The notes: generated from the letters alone by a model not told the origin. A stretch of DNA of 64,000 nt from Cytobacillus oceanisediminis (GCF_007830235.1 NZ_VLKI01000010.1:62001-126000), one strand, 5' to 3'; counted from the first letter of the stretch, positions 1 through 13,020 are shown. Numbers and translations: made by a program.

Positions 1-59
1 TGTGTCTTTCCGCAGAAAGAACATTTTAATTGCCCTTTTTCATCATTAAATTTAAACAA
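1..59 (-). CDS. clpX: ATP-dependent Clp protease ATP-binding subunit ClpX, N-terminal fragment
   Basis: Only the first 19 codons are in the window; the gene runs off the left edge. Reading the minus strand from a TTG at 59 gives MFKFNDEKGQLKCSFCGKT, which is the start of ClpX: the first two cysteines of the N-terminal zinc-binding domain (CxxC) are visible. A strong ribosome site, AAGGGGTGA, lies just upstream at about 66-76. ClpX unfolds substrates and feeds them to ClpP. It follows tig here as in B. subtilis. The identification rests on a short stretch but also on perfect synteny. Confidence 0.85.
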   Translation of the reverse strand, partial: MFKFNDEKGQLKCSFCGKT

Positions 60-609
60 ATCCTTCACCCCTTGAAAGAAACTTCAAAACGATATATTAA
101 GCTTGCGAAATCACATGCAATCAATTCATATTCAGCCAACAAGAAAAGCAAAGAGCACCTGCCTACCGGCTTAAGAACTTTAGCCGATGGCGCTCTGAGC
201 TATACAGCATACAAAAAAGCGGAAATATCTGTTAAAGGCACCTGAAATCCTGTCAGTAGCCCATCTTTAATAATTCACACTTTCTTAAAAATCAAAACCT
301 TCAGCAGTTATGTATTGCATTGTAACACATTTTTACAGTGGACAGGAAATGATAACTCTTAGAAACCGAGTAGATTATGTATGCAGGCATGTGATGGTAA
401 TCCGCAAAGAAAAACAGGCTGAATTTATATGTACTTCCATAAGCTTAACCAAAAATGGCTAAATTAAGTCGGCCCCTCAGACCGATAATTAAATTAACTA
501 TATATATGTATTTGTATTCCTGTCCATGTCAAATATGTCGTAAAACTTTTCACTTGGCAAAAGATACAAGGGCACTTTGTGCTGTTAAGTATAGTCTAGA
601 TTGTATAAA
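60..609. other. Intergenic region between tig and clpX
   Basis: About 550 bases with no convincing gene. Short open frames here lack ribosome sites and resemble nothing known. The stretch is AT-rich and holds the tig terminator at its right end and, presumably, the clpX promoter, which I could not place with confidence. Confidence 0.6.
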
Positions 610-642
610 ACAAGGCACGATAAACTCGCGCCTTGTTTCTAT
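608..642 (-). terminator. Rho-independent terminator of tig
   Basis: On the minus strand ACAAGGCGCGAG and TCGTGCCTTGT form a GC-rich hairpin followed by TTTTATAC. It begins within about 10 bases of the tig stop. Confidence 0.8.
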
Positions 643-650
643 TACTTCTA

Positions 651-1937
651 TTATGCAACAGTTTTACTATTTTCCACAAGGAAATCAACTGCTTTTTTAA
701 TTTGAAGATCTGCTTTTAGGCCTTCAAGGCTTCCAAGCGCTTGTTTGATCTGGTCAACAGACATGTTGTACATTTCTGCCATTTTGTTAAGTTCTTCTGT
801 CACTTCTTCGTCCGCTACTTCAATGTTTTCTGCTTTTGCGATTGCTTCAAGAGTAAGGTTTACGCGTACACGCTTTTCAGCTTCCTCTTTCATTTGTTCG
901 CGCAATGCAGCTTCATCTTGACCAGAGAACTGGAAGTATAATTCAAGGTTCATGCCTTGCATTTGAAGGCGCTGTTCGAATTCCTGCATCATGCGGTCAA
1001 CTTCAGTGTCCACCATTGCAGAAGGAATTTCAACTTCCGCATTTGCAGCAGCCGCTTCTACTACAGTGTCACGAACATGATGCTCAGCTTCATGCTTCTT
1101 GCTTTCTTCTAAACGGGTTTTGATTTTCTCTTTTAATGCATCCAACGTTTCAACTTCTTCGTCGGCATCCTTAGCAAATTCATCATCCAGCTCAGGGAGC
1201 TGTTTCGTTTTGATTTCATGTACTGTTACTTTGAAAGTTGCAGGCTTGCCAGCTAACTCAGCAGCATGGTATTCCTCTGGGAAAGTCACTTCAACATCTT
1301 TTGATTCACCAGCAGCAGTTCCAAGCAATTTTTCTTCAAAACCTGGGATGAATTGGCCTGAACCAAGTTCAAGTGAGTAGTTTTCAGCTTTTCCGCCTTC
1401 GAAAGCTTCTCCATCAACGAATCCTTCAAAGTCCATAACAACTGTATCGCCGTTTTCTGCTTTGCCTTCTTCTTTAACAGCTAGTTCAGCTTGTCTTTCC
1501 TGAAGGGAAGTTAACTCATTGTTAACATCTTCATCAGTAACGTTTGTATCAAGCGGCTGAACTTCAAGGTCTTTGTATTCGCCAAGCTTTACTTCTGGCT
1601 TAACAGTTACTGTAGCTTTGAAGATTAGGCTCTTGCCTTGTTCAATTTGCTCTACATCAATTTCAGGACGGTCTACAGGTTCAATTCCTGTTTCGTCGAT
1701 TGCATTTGCATAAGCTTCAGGAAGAAGATAATCTACTGCATCCTGGTATAAAGATTCAACTCCGAAACGCTTTTCAAACATTCCGCGAGGCATTTTACCT
1801 TTACGGAATCCTGGTACGTTTACTTGCTTAACTACTTTTTTAAATGCAGCGTCTAAACCTTCGTTTACTTTCTCTGCATCTACTTCAATTGTAAGAACCC
1901 CGCGGTTCCCTTCTAACTTTTCAAATTTAGCAGACAT
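651..1937 (-). CDS. tig: Trigger factor, ribosome-associated chaperone and peptidyl-prolyl isomerase
   Basis: A 428-residue protein of the usual trigger-factor length. The N-terminal ribosome-binding domain carries the signature GFRKGKMPR (about residues 43-51), which docks on ribosomal protein L23. A central FKBP-type isomerase domain follows ([18 protein letters not shown], about 161-178), then the long helical C-terminal chaperone domain. It binds nascent chains at the ribosome exit. An in-frame ATG six codons upstream lies inside the ribosome site GGAGGG, so the start is placed at 1937 ([10 protein letters not shown]). It is monocistronic by appearance: a terminator follows and about 160 bases separate it from ysoA. 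Confidence 0.97.
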   Translation of the reverse strand: MSAKFEKLEGNRGVLTIEVDAEKVNEGLDAAFKKVVKQVNVPGFRKGKMPRGMFEKRFGVESLYQDAVDYLLPEAYANAIDETGIEPVDRPEIDVEQIEQGKSLIFKATVTVKPEVKLGEYKDLEVQPLDTNVTDEDVNNELTSLQERQAELAVKEEGKAENGDTVVMDFEGFVDGEAFEGGKAENYSLELGSGQFIPGFEEKLLGTAAGESKDVEVTFPEEYHAAELAGKPATFKVTVHEIKTKQLPELDDEFAKDADEEVETLDALKEKIKTRLEESKKHEAEHHVRDTVVEAAAANAEVEIPSAMVDTEVDRMMQEFEQRLQMQGMNLELYFQFSGQDEAALREQMKEEAEKRVRVNLTLEAIAKAENIEVADEEVTEELNKMAEMYNMSVDQIKQALGSLEGLKADLQIKKAVDFLVENSKTVA

Positions 1938-2096
1938 ACAATCATTTCCCTCCAAAAATCTATTATCATTTCATTCACAGCAGAATGTTATGAATATCCC
2001 TTGTTTTGCAAGCCATATCCATGGATTAAATGTATATATACACATAATACAACCATTATATTATAACATACGTACCCGGTCTTTCAACATTGAAGG

Positions 2097-3128
2097 CTAA
2101 ATATTGGGATAAGAAATTTCTTCTATCTTTCTTATGAAGGCTAAAGCTTGTTCAACTTCTTCTTCAGATGCCCCGTATATTTGTCCGAGCTTGTCATTAG
2201 AATCACCCAGGCCATGGTACTCGTTTGCAAGACTATGGTATGCCGCGGCCCAGGATGCTGCATTAGCCGGTTGGACCTCAAGTGGATAGAGCATAAAGAA
2301 ATGCCTTTGAATGAGGCTTTTTGTATTTTCATATAGTATGGGGTCTTCCTGCTCCAGCTGGGCACCCAACCGGCTTATAAGCGTTAAAAGCTGCGGCTGC
2401 TGGTGTACCGGCGGAAGCTCCGAAGGCTTAATCTGAATGCTTTTATCAAATTTCCGCAGCAATACTTCTTTATCATACTCATGCTCTGACAGCACATTTA
2501 AAAGCATTGTTTTAAAAAAAGGATGACCCTCGCTGGATTCAAGGTATGCTTTAATGTCTTCTACATAAGGCCTTATATTATGCTCTGCCAGCTGTGCAGC
2601 CAGCTGCATTTGCTCATTTTGATCCTTATAAGAAAATAGATTAAGCTTTTTATTTTTAAATTCTTCTATAGGTAGAGCTTCTTTCTCCCGTTCTTCCGGT
2701 TTTGAACTAGCCATTTTTCTGCTGAATTCAAGCATTCTGCTAAAATGCTCAAATTTCTCCTTCGGAATTTCCCTCTCTTCCAGCAGAACCTCAATGGTTG
2801 CAACGATCTCACTATATTGATGAAGCTGAACAAGGATCATTAAATATAAATCCATTACCTGTATGTAATCTCCAATACCTGATTGAAGCATTTTATTAGC
2901 TAGGTCTTTTGCTTTATGAAGTCCGCCGGCTTCAAAATAAGCCAGAACGAGCCCTATATGGATATCGGTATTATCAGGTTCGATCTCCATCGCTTCCTCA
3001 AAGAAACGGATAGATTCTTGATACCTTCTTTGCTGAAAGCTCTCAAGCCCTTTTTCCAACAATCTTTTCTCAATTCCGGGAAATAGAATAATTTTACTGT
3101 TTGGTTTTTTCCGTTCCCGTTTGTCCAT
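2097..3128 (-). CDS. ysoA: Tetratricopeptide-repeat protein, YsoA-like
   Basis: A 343-residue soluble protein. Residues 20-110 carry TPR units, for example the stretch with GLESFQQRRYQESIRFFEEA followed by IEPDNTDIHIGL. Its place between leuD and tig and its length match B. subtilis YsoA. No catalytic motif is visible; TPR proteins act as docking scaffolds, and the partner is unknown. The start ATG is preceded by GAGGCGG. A terminator separates it from leuD upstream, so it probably has its own promoter or is fed by read-through. Confidence 0.8.
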   Translation of the reverse strand: MDKRERKKPNSKIILFPGIEKRLLEKGLESFQQRRYQESIRFFEEAMEIEPDNTDIHIGLVLAYFEAGGLHKAKDLANKMLQSGIGDYIQVMDLYLMILVQLHQYSEIVATIEVLLEEREIPKEKFEHFSRMLEFSRKMASSKPEEREKEALPIEEFKNKKLNLFSYKDQNEQMQLAAQLAEHNIRPYVEDIKAYLESSEGHPFFKTMLLNVLSEHEYDKEVLLRKFDKSIQIKPSELPPVHQQPQLLTLISRLGAQLEQEDPILYENTKSLIQRHFFMLYPLEVQPANAASWAAAYHSLANEYHGLGDSNDKLGQIYGASEEEVEQALAFIRKIEEISYPNI

Positions 3129-3185
3129 GCTAGTACCGCCTCAACTTATATTTTTGAAGTTAGTTTAGCATGAAATAGTAAAAAA

Positions 3186-3220
3186 ACAAAAAGATTCACG
3201 GCATCAGCCATGAATCTTCT
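3186..3220 (-). terminator. Terminator at the end of the ilv-leu operon
   Basis: AGATTCATGGC, a 4-base loop and GCCGTGAATCT are followed by TTTTTG on the minus strand, directly after the leuD stop. Confidence 0.85.
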
Positions 3221-3225
3221 AATAT

Positions 3226-3819
3226 TTAATGTTGCACAAGCTCATTTTTCTCGAAATCTGCAATGTTATCTTCTAATTGCAGAGTTATCTCGATCTCATC
3301 CCAGCCATTAATCAGCATCTTCTTCCAATAATCATCGATAGAGAATTGGGCGGTGAAGCCTTGCCCATCTTCAATATTTTCATTTTGAAGGTCAATCTTC
3401 AATTCATAAGGCTGGTTCTTTGCACGCTCAAGCAAATAATTCACCGTTTCAGCAGGCAGGCTGATAGGCAATAGACCATTCTTTAAACAGTTTTGATGAA
3501 AAATATCAGCAAAAGAAGGTGCGATTATCACTTTAAAACCAAAATCTCCCAGTGCCCAGGGAGCATGCTCACGTGAAGATCCGCAGCCAAAATTTTCATT
3601 CGCAATAAGAATAGGAGCACCCTGGTTTTCTTCCTTATTCAGTTCAAACTCCTGGTTGGGTTCTCCCTCTTTAGTAAATCTCCAGTCATAGAAAAGATAT
3701 TGGCCAAATCCTGTCTTTTCAATTCTTTTTAGGAATTGCTTAGGGATAATTTGATCTGTATCTACATTCGCCCTGTCTAGAGCAACTGCTTTTCCTTGTA
3801 AAGTTTTAAATCCGCTCAT
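3226..3819 (-). CDS. leuD: 3-isopropylmalate dehydratase small subunit
   Basis: A 197-residue subunit of isopropylmalate isomerase, which with LeuC converts 2- to 3-isopropylmalate in leucine synthesis. The aconitase-swivel signature is clear: ALDRANVDTDQIIPKQFLKR near the N terminus and NFGCGSSREHAPWAL at about residues 75-89. The open frame extends 20 codons further upstream into leuC, but the start at 3819 (MSGFKTLQG) has a strong AAGGAGGAG site and matches the family length. It is the last gene of the operon, 16 bases after leuC. Confidence 0.96.
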   Translation of the reverse strand: MSGFKTLQGKAVALDRANVDTDQIIPKQFLKRIEKTGFGQYLFYDWRFTKEGEPNQEFELNKEENQGAPILIANENFGCGSSREHAPWALGDFGFKVIIAPSFADIFHQNCLKNGLLPISLPAETVNYLLERAKNQPYELKIDLQNENIEDGQGFTAQFSIDDYWKKMLINGWDEIEITLQLEDNIADFEKNELVQH

Positions 3820-3835
3820 TCTGCTCTCCTCCTTC

Positions 3836-5251
3836 TTATTGAACTGTTTCCGCTGCCAGCAAAGCGCCCACGTCCACAAAGTGTCCGTACAATGCAGCTG
3901 CAGCTGCCATCATTGGGCTGACAAGATGTGTTCTTGCTCCAGATCCTTGGCGTCCCTCAAAATTGCGGTTTGAGGTTGAAGCACAATGCTCGCCGCTCGG
4001 CACAATATCATTGTTCATGCTCAGACACATACTGCATCCTGATTCTCTCCATTCGAAGCCAGCTTGCTTGAAAATAACATCAAGGCCTTCAGCCTCCGCC
4101 TGCTTTTTCACTTGTTGCGAACCGGGAACAACAAGCGCTCTAACTTGCGGATGAACATTTTTGCCTCTGATGATTTCTGCTGCCTGTCTCAAGTCCTCTA
4201 ATCGGGAATTCGTGCACGACCCAATGAAAACGTGCTGAATTTGAATGTCTTCAATTTTTTGTCCTTCCTGCAAGCCCATATAAGCTAAAGCTCTGGATAG
4301 CGATTTTTTTTCGAGCTCGGTTTCACAATCCTCAAGCTTTGGAATTTGTTCAGTCACTTTTGAGGTCATCGATGGGTTCGTCCCCCAGCTGACCATTGGT
4401 GCAATATCAGCTGCATTAATTTCGATGGTTTTATCGTAGGCTGCATCCGGGTCTGAAGCAAGTTCTTTCCAGCTTTCAACTGCTTGCGCGAAGTCTCCCC
4501 CTTTTGGAGCATACTTTCGTCCTTCGAGATAGGCAAACGTCGTTTCATCGGGACTAACCAGCCCTGCTCTGGCTCCACCTTCGATTGACATATTGCAAAT
4601 TGTCATTCTTTCTTCCATCGTCATATTGGCAATGGCATTCCCGCAATACTCAATAATATGGCCGGTCCCAAAACCAATCCCATTTTTGGCAATCACATAA
4701 AGAATGACATCCTTTGCTGTAACACCCTTATTCAATTCACCATTAATTTCCAGCTTTAATGTTTTAGGCTTTGTTTGCCATAAGGTCTGGGTTGCCATCA
4801 CATGCTCCACTTCACTTGTGCCTATTCCAAAGGCAATGGATCCAAAAGCGCCATGTGTAGAGGTATGGCTGTCACCGCATACAATAGTCATCCCCGGCTG
4901 TGTAAGCCCCAACTCCGGCCCGATGACGTGCACAATCCCCTGTTCAGGACTGTCCAGCCCGGCAAGCGGGATCCCAAATTCCAAGCAGTTTTGTTCAAGG
5001 GTGGTCATTTGGTTCAACGCCACCGGATCATTAATTACTTTTCGATTATCAGTAGGAATGTTATGGTCAACAGTGGCAAACGTTTTGTCTGGCCTTCTTA
5101 CTTTTCTATTTTTCATTCTTAATCCGGAAAAAGCCTGAGGTGAGGTAACTTCATGCACTAAATGAAGGTCAATGTATATTAAATCCGGCTTTCCTTCTTC
5201 CCTGTGGACAACATGTTTTTCCCAAACCTTATCTACAATTGATTTTCCCAT
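3836..5251 (-). CDS. leuC: 3-isopropylmalate dehydratase large subunit
   Basis: A 471-residue aconitase-family protein that carries the [4Fe-4S] cluster for isopropylmalate isomerisation. The cluster cysteines lie in [10 protein letters not shown] (about 350) and [10 protein letters not shown] (about 410). The signature [13 protein letters not shown] is near residue 130. An ATG four codons upstream would overlap the ribosome site GTGGAG, so 5251 ([10 protein letters not shown]) is preferred. A strong hairpin separates it from leuB upstream (see 5275-5306). Confidence 0.96.
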   Translation of the reverse strand: MGKSIVDKVWEKHVVHREEGKPDLIYIDLHLVHEVTSPQAFSGLRMKNRKVRRPDKTFATVDHNIPTDNRKVINDPVALNQMTTLEQNCLEFGIPLAGLDSPEQGIVHVIGPELGLTQPGMTIVCGDSHTSTHGAFGSIAFGIGTSEVEHVMATQTLWQTKPKTLKLEINGELNKGVTAKDVILYVIAKNGIGFGTGHIIEYCGNAIANMTMEERMTICNMSIEGGARAGLVSPDETTFAYLEGRKYAPKGGDFAQAVESWKELASDPDAAYDKTIEINAADIAPMVSWGTNPSMTSKVTEQIPKLEDCETELEKKSLSRALAYMGLQEGQKIEDIQIQHVFIGSCTNSRLEDLRQAAEIIRGKNVHPQVRALVVPGSQQVKKQAEAEGLDVIFKQAGFEWRESGCSMCLSMNNDIVPSGEHCASTSNRNFEGRQGSGARTHLVSPMMAAAAALYGHFVDVGALLAAETVQ

Positions 5252-5274
5252 TATTTGCTCCACGCCCTTTTTAA

Positions 5275-5306
5275 AAGAAACACGGCCGATTAAGGCCGTG
5301 TTTCAG
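5275..5306 (-). terminator. Terminator-like hairpin between leuB and leuC
   Basis: GAAACACGGCC and GGCCGTGTTTC form a perfect 11-bp stem with a 5-6 base loop, followed by TTTT on the minus strand. It sits inside the operon, between leuB and leuC. It may cause partial termination, or stabilise or define the end of an upstream mRNA segment. Confidence 0.7.
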
Positions 5307-5322
5307 TTTTTAGTGATTAAAT

Positions 5323-6435
5323 CTATGCATAAGCCCCCATGATATTTAAGATTGCTTCGTTATCCAGAAGAGTAGCCTTCACTTCTTCGATCATTTCCGA
5401 TGTAGAAACCTGTTTTTTTCCGAATGACGCGATGTCTCTCGTACGGTAGCCTGCATCGAGTACTTGATTTACAGCATTTTCGATTGCTTCTGCTTCCTCT
5501 TCCATTCCAAAAGATAAGCGAAGCATCATAGCAGCCGATAAAATCATGGCAATTGGGTTGGCTGCATTCTTGCCTTCAATATCCGGTGCTGAACCATGGA
5601 TTGGCTCGTATAAATATGGTCCATTCTCTGAAATGCTTGCAGATGGCAGCATCCCCAAAGAACCTGTCAATACGGATGCTTCATCGCTCAAAATATCTCC
5701 AAACATATTTTCCGTTACCACAACATCGAACTGCTTCGGATTTTTAATCATTTGCATAGCAGCATTATCCACAAGCATATGCTCTAAAACAACGTCCGGA
5801 TATTGGTTTGAAATGTCCTCCGCTACCTCTCTCCACATTCTGCTTGATTCAAGGACATTCGCTTTATCGACGGATGTGACTTTTCCGCGCCGTTTTCTGG
5901 CAAGTTCGAAAGCCAGTTTAATTACACGGTGCATTTCTTCCTTTTGATAAAATAATGTATCAACTACTGCGTCTTCCCCGTTCTGCTGTGTACGTTCGCT
6001 TGGCTTCCCGAAATACAGGCCGCCGGTTAATTCCCTTACCATCAGCATATCAACGCCTTCTATAACTTCCTTCCTTAATGGCGAAGTATCTGAAAGGCTT
6101 GAATAATACTGGGTTGGCCGCAGATTCGCATATAAATTCAATTCTTTGCGAATCTTCAAAAGGCCCCTTTCAGGTCGAAGGTGGAGAGGCTGCTGATCCC
6201 ATTTTGGACCTCCAACCGCTCCAAGCAATACCGCATCGCTTTCTTTGCAAAGCTCCATTGTTTCATCAGGCAGCGGAGTTCCTGCTGCATCAATTGCCGT
6301 TCCGCCGATTTTTCCGTATGAAAAATAAAATTGGTGCCCGAAACGTTCCCCCACAGCCTGCAGGACTTCAATTGCTCCCTTCACCACTTCTTTGCCGATT
6401 CCATCTCCAGGAAGTACCGCGATACGTTTTTTCAT
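5323..6435 (-). CDS. leuB: 3-isopropylmalate dehydrogenase
   Basis: A 370-residue enzyme that oxidises and decarboxylates 3-isopropylmalate to 2-oxoisocaproate with NAD+. Visible motifs: VLPGDGIGKEV at the N terminus, the substrate-binding arginines in LRPERGLLKIRKEL (about 95), the tyrosine of GGLYFGKPS (about 143), and the metal and NAD region NMFGDILSDEASVLTGSLGM (about 245-265). The ribosome site GGAGGG is well placed. Length is typical. Confidence 0.97.
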   Translation of the reverse strand: MKKRIAVLPGDGIGKEVVKGAIEVLQAVGERFGHQFYFSYGKIGGTAIDAAGTPLPDETMELCKESDAVLLGAVGGPKWDQQPLHLRPERGLLKIRKELNLYANLRPTQYYSSLSDTSPLRKEVIEGVDMLMVRELTGGLYFGKPSERTQQNGEDAVVDTLFYQKEEMHRVIKLAFELARKRRGKVTSVDKANVLESSRMWREVAEDISNQYPDVVLEHMLVDNAAMQMIKNPKQFDVVVTENMFGDILSDEASVLTGSLGMLPSASISENGPYLYEPIHGSAPDIEGKNAANPIAMILSAAMMLRLSFGMEEEAEAIENAVNQVLDAGYRTRDIASFGKKQVSTSEMIEEVKATLLDNEAILNIMGAYA

Positions 6436-6503
6436 TTTAATCCCTCCGCCTAGTTTTTTAGTTTGAAAGGTGCCATAGAAGCGGCGCCTCTATCGTAATT
6501 TTT

Positions 6504-9087
<2,584 letters not shown>

Positions 9088-9116
9088 TTAGATTATTTAT
9101 TTTCAATAAATTAACG

Positions 9117-9635
9117 TTAAACAATGGAATATGACTTCTGCTGCTGGGAAGAACGCTGTGTCCCCCTTGGAAATGCAGTCGTTCCGGTTCGGGCAAGCTC
9201 TTTAATGCCGTATGGTTTAATCAAGTCAATGAAAGCTTCCACTTTATCAGATTCTCCGGTTATTTGGATGGTCATGCTGTCTTTGCTTACATCTATAACC
9301 GAAGCCCTGAATGGCTCAATCAAAGAGTATATTTCATTTCTGGTGTAAGGAACTGCCTGAACTTTGATAAGAGCAAGTTCTCTTGCAACAATTGACTGAT
9401 CAGTAATATCCGTAACTTTAATAACATCAATTTGCTTATTTAATTGTTTGGTAATTTGTTCGCTTGCCCTGTCATCCTCCACATGGACGACACAAGTTAT
9501 GCGGGACATCCCTTCATGTTCGGAAAGGCCGACAGAGATGCTTTCAATATTAAAATTTCTTTTTGAAAATAGATTTGTAATTCTGTTCAGGACACCCGGC
9601 CGGTTCATAACAGTCAGGCAAATTACTCTTTTCAT
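9117..9635 (-). CDS. ilvH: Acetolactate synthase small (regulatory) subunit
   Basis: A 172-residue regulatory subunit. The N-terminal ACT domain ([20 protein letters not shown]) senses valine, and the C-terminal part (about 80-160) activates the IlvB catalytic subunit. Its start codon overlaps the ilvB stop as ATGA, which implies strict translational coupling and a fixed subunit ratio. Confidence 0.96.
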   Translation of the reverse strand: MKRVICLTVMNRPGVLNRITNLFSKRNFNIESISVGLSEHEGMSRITCVVHVEDDRASEQITKQLNKQIDVIKVTDITDQSIVARELALIKVQAVPYTRNEIYSLIEPFRASVIDVSKDSMTIQITGESDKVEAFIDLIKPYGIKELARTGTTAFPRGTQRSSQQQKSYSIV

Positions 9636-11350
9636 GGTTTAACACCTACCATTTCGTGAAGTCCTTTTCCAGGGGCAATCATTGGATATACATTTTCATC
9701 CGGATCGACTCTGAAATCCAAAAGCACCGGTTCACGGCTATGAAGCACATCATCCAAAATAGCCTCTGCCTCTTCTTCTGATTGGATTACATAGCCTTCA
9801 ATGCCGTATGCTTCTGCCAGCTTAACAAACGATGGCTGTACAGGTATCTTGCTGTGTGAAAAGCGCGATTCATAAAAGATTTCCTGCCATTGGCGAACCA
9901 TGCCAAGGGCCATATTATTTAAAATGACTATTTTCACAGGCAAATTCAGTTCTTTTATGACTGCCAGCTCCTGGGTGGACATTTGAAAACCGCCATCCCC
10001 ACAAACAGCGAGGACACATGCATCAGGATCTGCCAGCTGTGCACCTATGCTTGCCGGAAAACCAAATCCCATAGTACCAAGACCGCCTGAGGTTACCCAT
10101 CTGTCTGCTTTATTAAAGCGATAATACTGGGCTGCCCACATTTGATGCTGTCCTACGTCGGTTACCACAATCGCCTCTCCCCCAGTTTTGGAGTGGAGCA
10201 TTTCCATCACTTTTTGAGGCTTTAAACCAGTTGTTTCTTTATCGTAGAAGTAAGGAAATTCCTTCTGCCATTGCTGGATGGTTTCGATCCATTCTTTGTG
10301 TGCAGGCGGTTTGCCGTCCTGCTGGATCAGCTGCTCAAGGGCTTCTTTTGCATCTGCCACAATCGGAATGGTTGTTGGAACGTTTTTGCCGATTTCTGCA
10401 GGATCAATATCAATATGGGCTACTGTTGCATTTGGTGCAAAATGATTTAAATTGCCTGTTAGCCTGTCATCAAAACGGGCACCAATATTAATAAGCAAAT
10501 CACATTCTGTCAATCCCATATTGGCGGCATAGCAGCCGTGCATCCCTGCCATTCCAATGAATAACGGATGATTGGCCGGGAATCCTCCAAGCCCCAACAA
10601 TGTATGGATAACCGGAATCTGCTGCTGCTCTGCGTACTCTTTTAATTCCTCGGAAGCTCTTGCATGCAGAACTCCAGCTCCTGCCAAAATGACAGGCTTT
10701 TTCGCTCTGCTTACTGCTTCTGTTAATTTGCGGATCTGCAAATAATTCGGCTTTAATGTTGGCTGATACCCCGGCAAATTAACTTCCTGTTCCTCTGGGG
10801 GCTCTGCTGCTAATGATGCGATATCTTTAGGAACATCAATGAGTACCGGTCCAGGTCTTCCAGTTGAAGCTATATAAAAAGCTTCCTTCACAACTCTTGG
10901 TATATCTTCGATACTGCGGATCTGATAGTTATATTTTGTGATAGGGGTTGTTATCCCAAGGATGTCAGCCTCCTGAAAGGCATCCGATCCAATAACGCCT
11001 GTTGCCACCTGGCCTGTAAAAACAATAAGAGGAAGTGAATCCATCATTGCATCCGCAAGTCCGGTTACAATATTTGTTGCTCCCGGTCCTGACGTGGCAA
11101 TCACAACACCCGGCTTTCCTGAGATTCGGGCATATCCTTCGGCTGCATGAATTCCTCCCTGCTCATGGCGGGGCAAAACATGTAGAATCTTTGAGTCATA
11201 CAGCTTGTCGTAAATTGGAAGAACAGCTCCTCCCGGATAACCAAAAATCACTTCAACATTTTCTTTCTCCAAGGCTCTTAATAACAGATCTGCACCGGTA
11301 ACCGATTCGGTCTCCGTTTTTGTTTCTGTTAAGGCAGCTTCCTGCAACAT
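9632..11350 (-). CDS. ilvB: Acetolactate synthase large (catalytic) subunit
   Basis: A 572-residue thiamine-diphosphate enzyme condensing pyruvate with pyruvate or 2-oxobutyrate. The catalytic glutamate region is [17 protein letters not shown] (about 58-74). The ThDP/Mg motif runs from [12 protein letters not shown] to NN (about 445-473). Start ATG at 11350 follows AAGAGGAGG. It is the first gene after the T-box leader, so its transcription depends on uncharged tRNA-Leu. Confidence 0.97.
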   Translation of the reverse strand: MLQEAALTETKTETESVTGADLLLRALEKENVEVIFGYPGGAVLPIYDKLYDSKILHVLPRHEQGGIHAAEGYARISGKPGVVIATSGPGATNIVTGLADAMMDSLPLIVFTGQVATGVIGSDAFQEADILGITTPITKYNYQIRSIEDIPRVVKEAFYIASTGRPGPVLIDVPKDIASLAAEPPEEQEVNLPGYQPTLKPNYLQIRKLTEAVSRAKKPVILAGAGVLHARASEELKEYAEQQQIPVIHTLLGLGGFPANHPLFIGMAGMHGCYAANMGLTECDLLINIGARFDDRLTGNLNHFAPNATVAHIDIDPAEIGKNVPTTIPIVADAKEALEQLIQQDGKPPAHKEWIETIQQWQKEFPYFYDKETTGLKPQKVMEMLHSKTGGEAIVVTDVGQHQMWAAQYYRFNKADRWVTSGGLGTMGFGFPASIGAQLADPDACVLAVCGDGGFQMSTQELAVIKELNLPVKIVILNNMALGMVRQWQEIFYESRFSHSKIPVQPSFVKLAEAYGIEGYVIQSEEEAEAILDDVLHSREPVLLDFRVDPDENVYPMIAPGKGLHEMVGVKP

Positions 11351-11385
11351 TTGTTGATAACCTCCTCTTGTTTTTTACTCCAAAA

Positions 11386-11452
11386 TAAAAAGCCCTTCCA
11401 TCCCCATACACACCTATTGATACTAGGCTTAAGGGATGAAAAGGCTTTGTTA
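11386..11452 (-). terminator. T-box-controlled terminator of the ilvB leader
   Basis: AAAGCCTTTTCATCCC and GGGGATGGAAGGGCTTT form a long stem with a large loop, followed by TTTTATTTT. The T-box sequence upstream can pair with an uncharged tRNA 3' end to form the alternative antiterminator. Confidence 0.85.
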
Positions 11453-11690
11453 ACCTGTTCCACGGTACCACCCTGATTCACGCTTAAATGCGTGCACTCA
11501 TGAATAGCAAATCTGCTATCCGTTTTGATAACGGGTGAAGCACACCCGGCAGTCCCTACTTGATAATCATCTTTCAGGCCTGCGCTCCGAGGTGAGTTCA
11601 TTTTATGAGGGCATTGCCGGTTTTCAGCAGCTCCGGCTCTCTGTGAACGCCTTGTCATAAAACTACTTATCCTCTTCCACGCTTTTCCTA
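11386..11690 (-). promoter_or_regulatory. T-box riboswitch, leucine-specific, controlling ilvBHC-leuABCD
   Basis: The conserved T-box AGGGTGGTACCGTG is read on the minus strand at 11461-11474. Upstream, the Stem I region contains GAA-CTC-ACC at about 11601-11609, in which CTC is the specifier codon for leucine. The linker AAGTAGGGACTGCCGG and the following hairpins lead to a terminator. This agrees with the Leu T-box of the B. subtilis ilv-leu operon. No clear promoter was found; the leader starts right after the ilvE stop, so the promoter may lie within the ilvE end or ilvE may read through. Confidence 0.93.
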
Positions 11691-11707
11691 TTTGTTTAAA
11701 TCCTTTG

Positions 11708-12610
11708 TCAGCTTACATGCGGAGCTGCTTGAGAGATTACCTTAACCCCTTCTGCCACAACCCGCTCCCTGAATTTCTCCAGGAGATGTTTGGTATAGCT
11801 TCCAGGGACGCCGTTGCCGATTGGCCGGCCATCCACTTTTACAACTGCGATGACTTCCGCGGCCGTGCCGGTTAAGAAAACTTCGTCAGCTGTGTAAACA
11901 TCATGCCTTGTAAAGGGTTCTTCCTTCACTTCATATCCTTGCTCTCTCGCTATATCGATAACAGCGTTTCTTGTGATTCCTTCCAGCGCTCCAATATATC
12001 CAGGAGGAGTGTAGAATACCCCGTCCTTTATAATAAATACATTATCTGCTGAGCCTTCCGCCACATAGCCTTGATCATTTAGCATTAATGCTTCATTTAC
12101 ATTGGCCAATCGGGCTTCAATTTTGACAAGAATATTATTCAGATAGTTCAAGGATTTTACTTTTGGACTTAAAACATCGGGTCTGTTTCGCCGGGTTGCA
12201 ACTGTTACAATTTCCAATCCTGTTTCGTAAAGGTGTTTAGGGAATATGGCCAAAGGCTCTACAATGATTACAACATTGGCCCCCCTGCAGTTGTTAGGGT
12301 CCAGCCCAAGATCGCCGACTCCTCTAGACACCACTATTCGAATATAAGCACTTTCATGCCGGTTTCGTTCAACCGTTTTTACCACCAGGTCAGTGAACTC
12401 TTCTTGTATATAGGGAATATTGAGCATAATTGACTTTGCTGATCGATACAGGCGATCCATATGCTCCTTCATTCTAAAAATATTTCCGCTATATACCCTG
12501 ATACCTTCAAAAACACCATCGCCATATAGAAAACCATGGTCATAAACAGAAATTTTCGCGTTATCTTTTGTGACGAATTCTCCGTTTAAAAAGATCCACT
12601 GTTCAGGCAC
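11708..12610 (-). CDS. ilvE: Branched-chain amino-acid aminotransferase
   Basis: A 300-residue PLP-dependent class IV aminotransferase that catalyses the last step to Leu, Ile and Val. The N-terminal SVYDHGFLYGDGVFEGIR is typical, the PLP lysine is in SPKVKSLNYLNN (about 152), and the cofactor-binding glutamate is in VAEGSADNVF (about 185). A GTG at 12619 lies too close to the ribosome site, so the GTG at 12610 (VPEQWIFLNG, six bases after GAGAGGTG) is chosen. It sits directly upstream of the ilvB T-box. This gene is absent from this place in B. subtilis, but its function fits the operon. Confidence 0.92.
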   Translation of the reverse strand: MPEQWIFLNGEFVTKDNAKISVYDHGFLYGDGVFEGIRVYSGNIFRMKEHMDRLYRSAKSIMLNIPYIQEEFTDLVVKTVERNRHESAYIRIVVSRGVGDLGLDPNNCRGANVVIIVEPLAIFPKHLYETGLEIVTVATRRNRPDVLSPKVKSLNYLNNILVKIEARLANVNEALMLNDQGYVAEGSADNVFIIKDGVFYTPPGYIGALEGITRNAVIDIAREQGYEVKEEPFTRHDVYTADEVFLTGTAAEVIAVVKVDGRPIGNGVPGSYTKHLLEKFRERVVAEGVKVISQAAPHVS

Positions 12611-12880
12611 GAAAAACACCTCTCACTTAATACAAATAATTTAACACTTTAAACCATTGAATTTTTAGGTTAAAAAAATCTGCAAATTTTATTGCCGAAA
12701 ATTTTATTTTTGCTTTTGCGATTCTGTTCAATTCAGGTTTTAATTTCTTATATTGAGGACTATCTTACGCCCATTTTTAACAGCCGTCAACACCCTTTTA
12801 TGAATTATTTGATAATTTAGATTTGTTAGTTTTTTTGTATCCGCTTACATTGTTGATATATTCACATTCTTTGGGACAAA

Positions 12881-12895
12881 ATTTTTTTGAAAATT
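12881..12895. promoter_or_regulatory. Candidate CodY box upstream of ilvE
   Basis: ATTTTTTTGAAAATT matches the CodY consensus AATTTTCWGAAAATT at 13 of 15 positions. The region is very AT-rich, so a chance match is possible. CodY repression of ilv genes is established in B. subtilis. The rest of 12620-12950 is AT-rich non-coding DNA with no other recognisable feature. Confidence 0.35.
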
Positions 12896-12952
12896 TTCTT
12901 AGCAGAGGGGATTGCAGATACCTTTTCGGGAGTAAAGTGAAGGCTTTTCGCG

Positions 12953-12984
12953 GAACAAAAAAACTCACCTAAAAGGTGAGTAAA
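12953..12984 (-). terminator. Terminator downstream of tRNA-Arg
   Basis: ACTCACCT and AGGTGAGT form a hairpin followed by TTTTTTTG on the minus strand, about 40 bases beyond the tRNA. Confidence 0.85.
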
Positions 12985-13020
12985 ATTCGGTAAGATATGT
13001 AGTGTTGCTAGGTGTGTAAA

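Noticed and set aside
4704-5138. Plus-strand open frame of 144 codons within leuC
   Set aside because: Antisense to conserved aconitase-family motifs; no start signals.
12660-12720. A fourth phased array upstream of ilvE (TGCAAATTTT, TTGCCGAAAA, TTGCTTTTGCG)
   Set aside because: The spacing is irregular (about 12-20 bp) and the units share too little; AT-rich background explains it.
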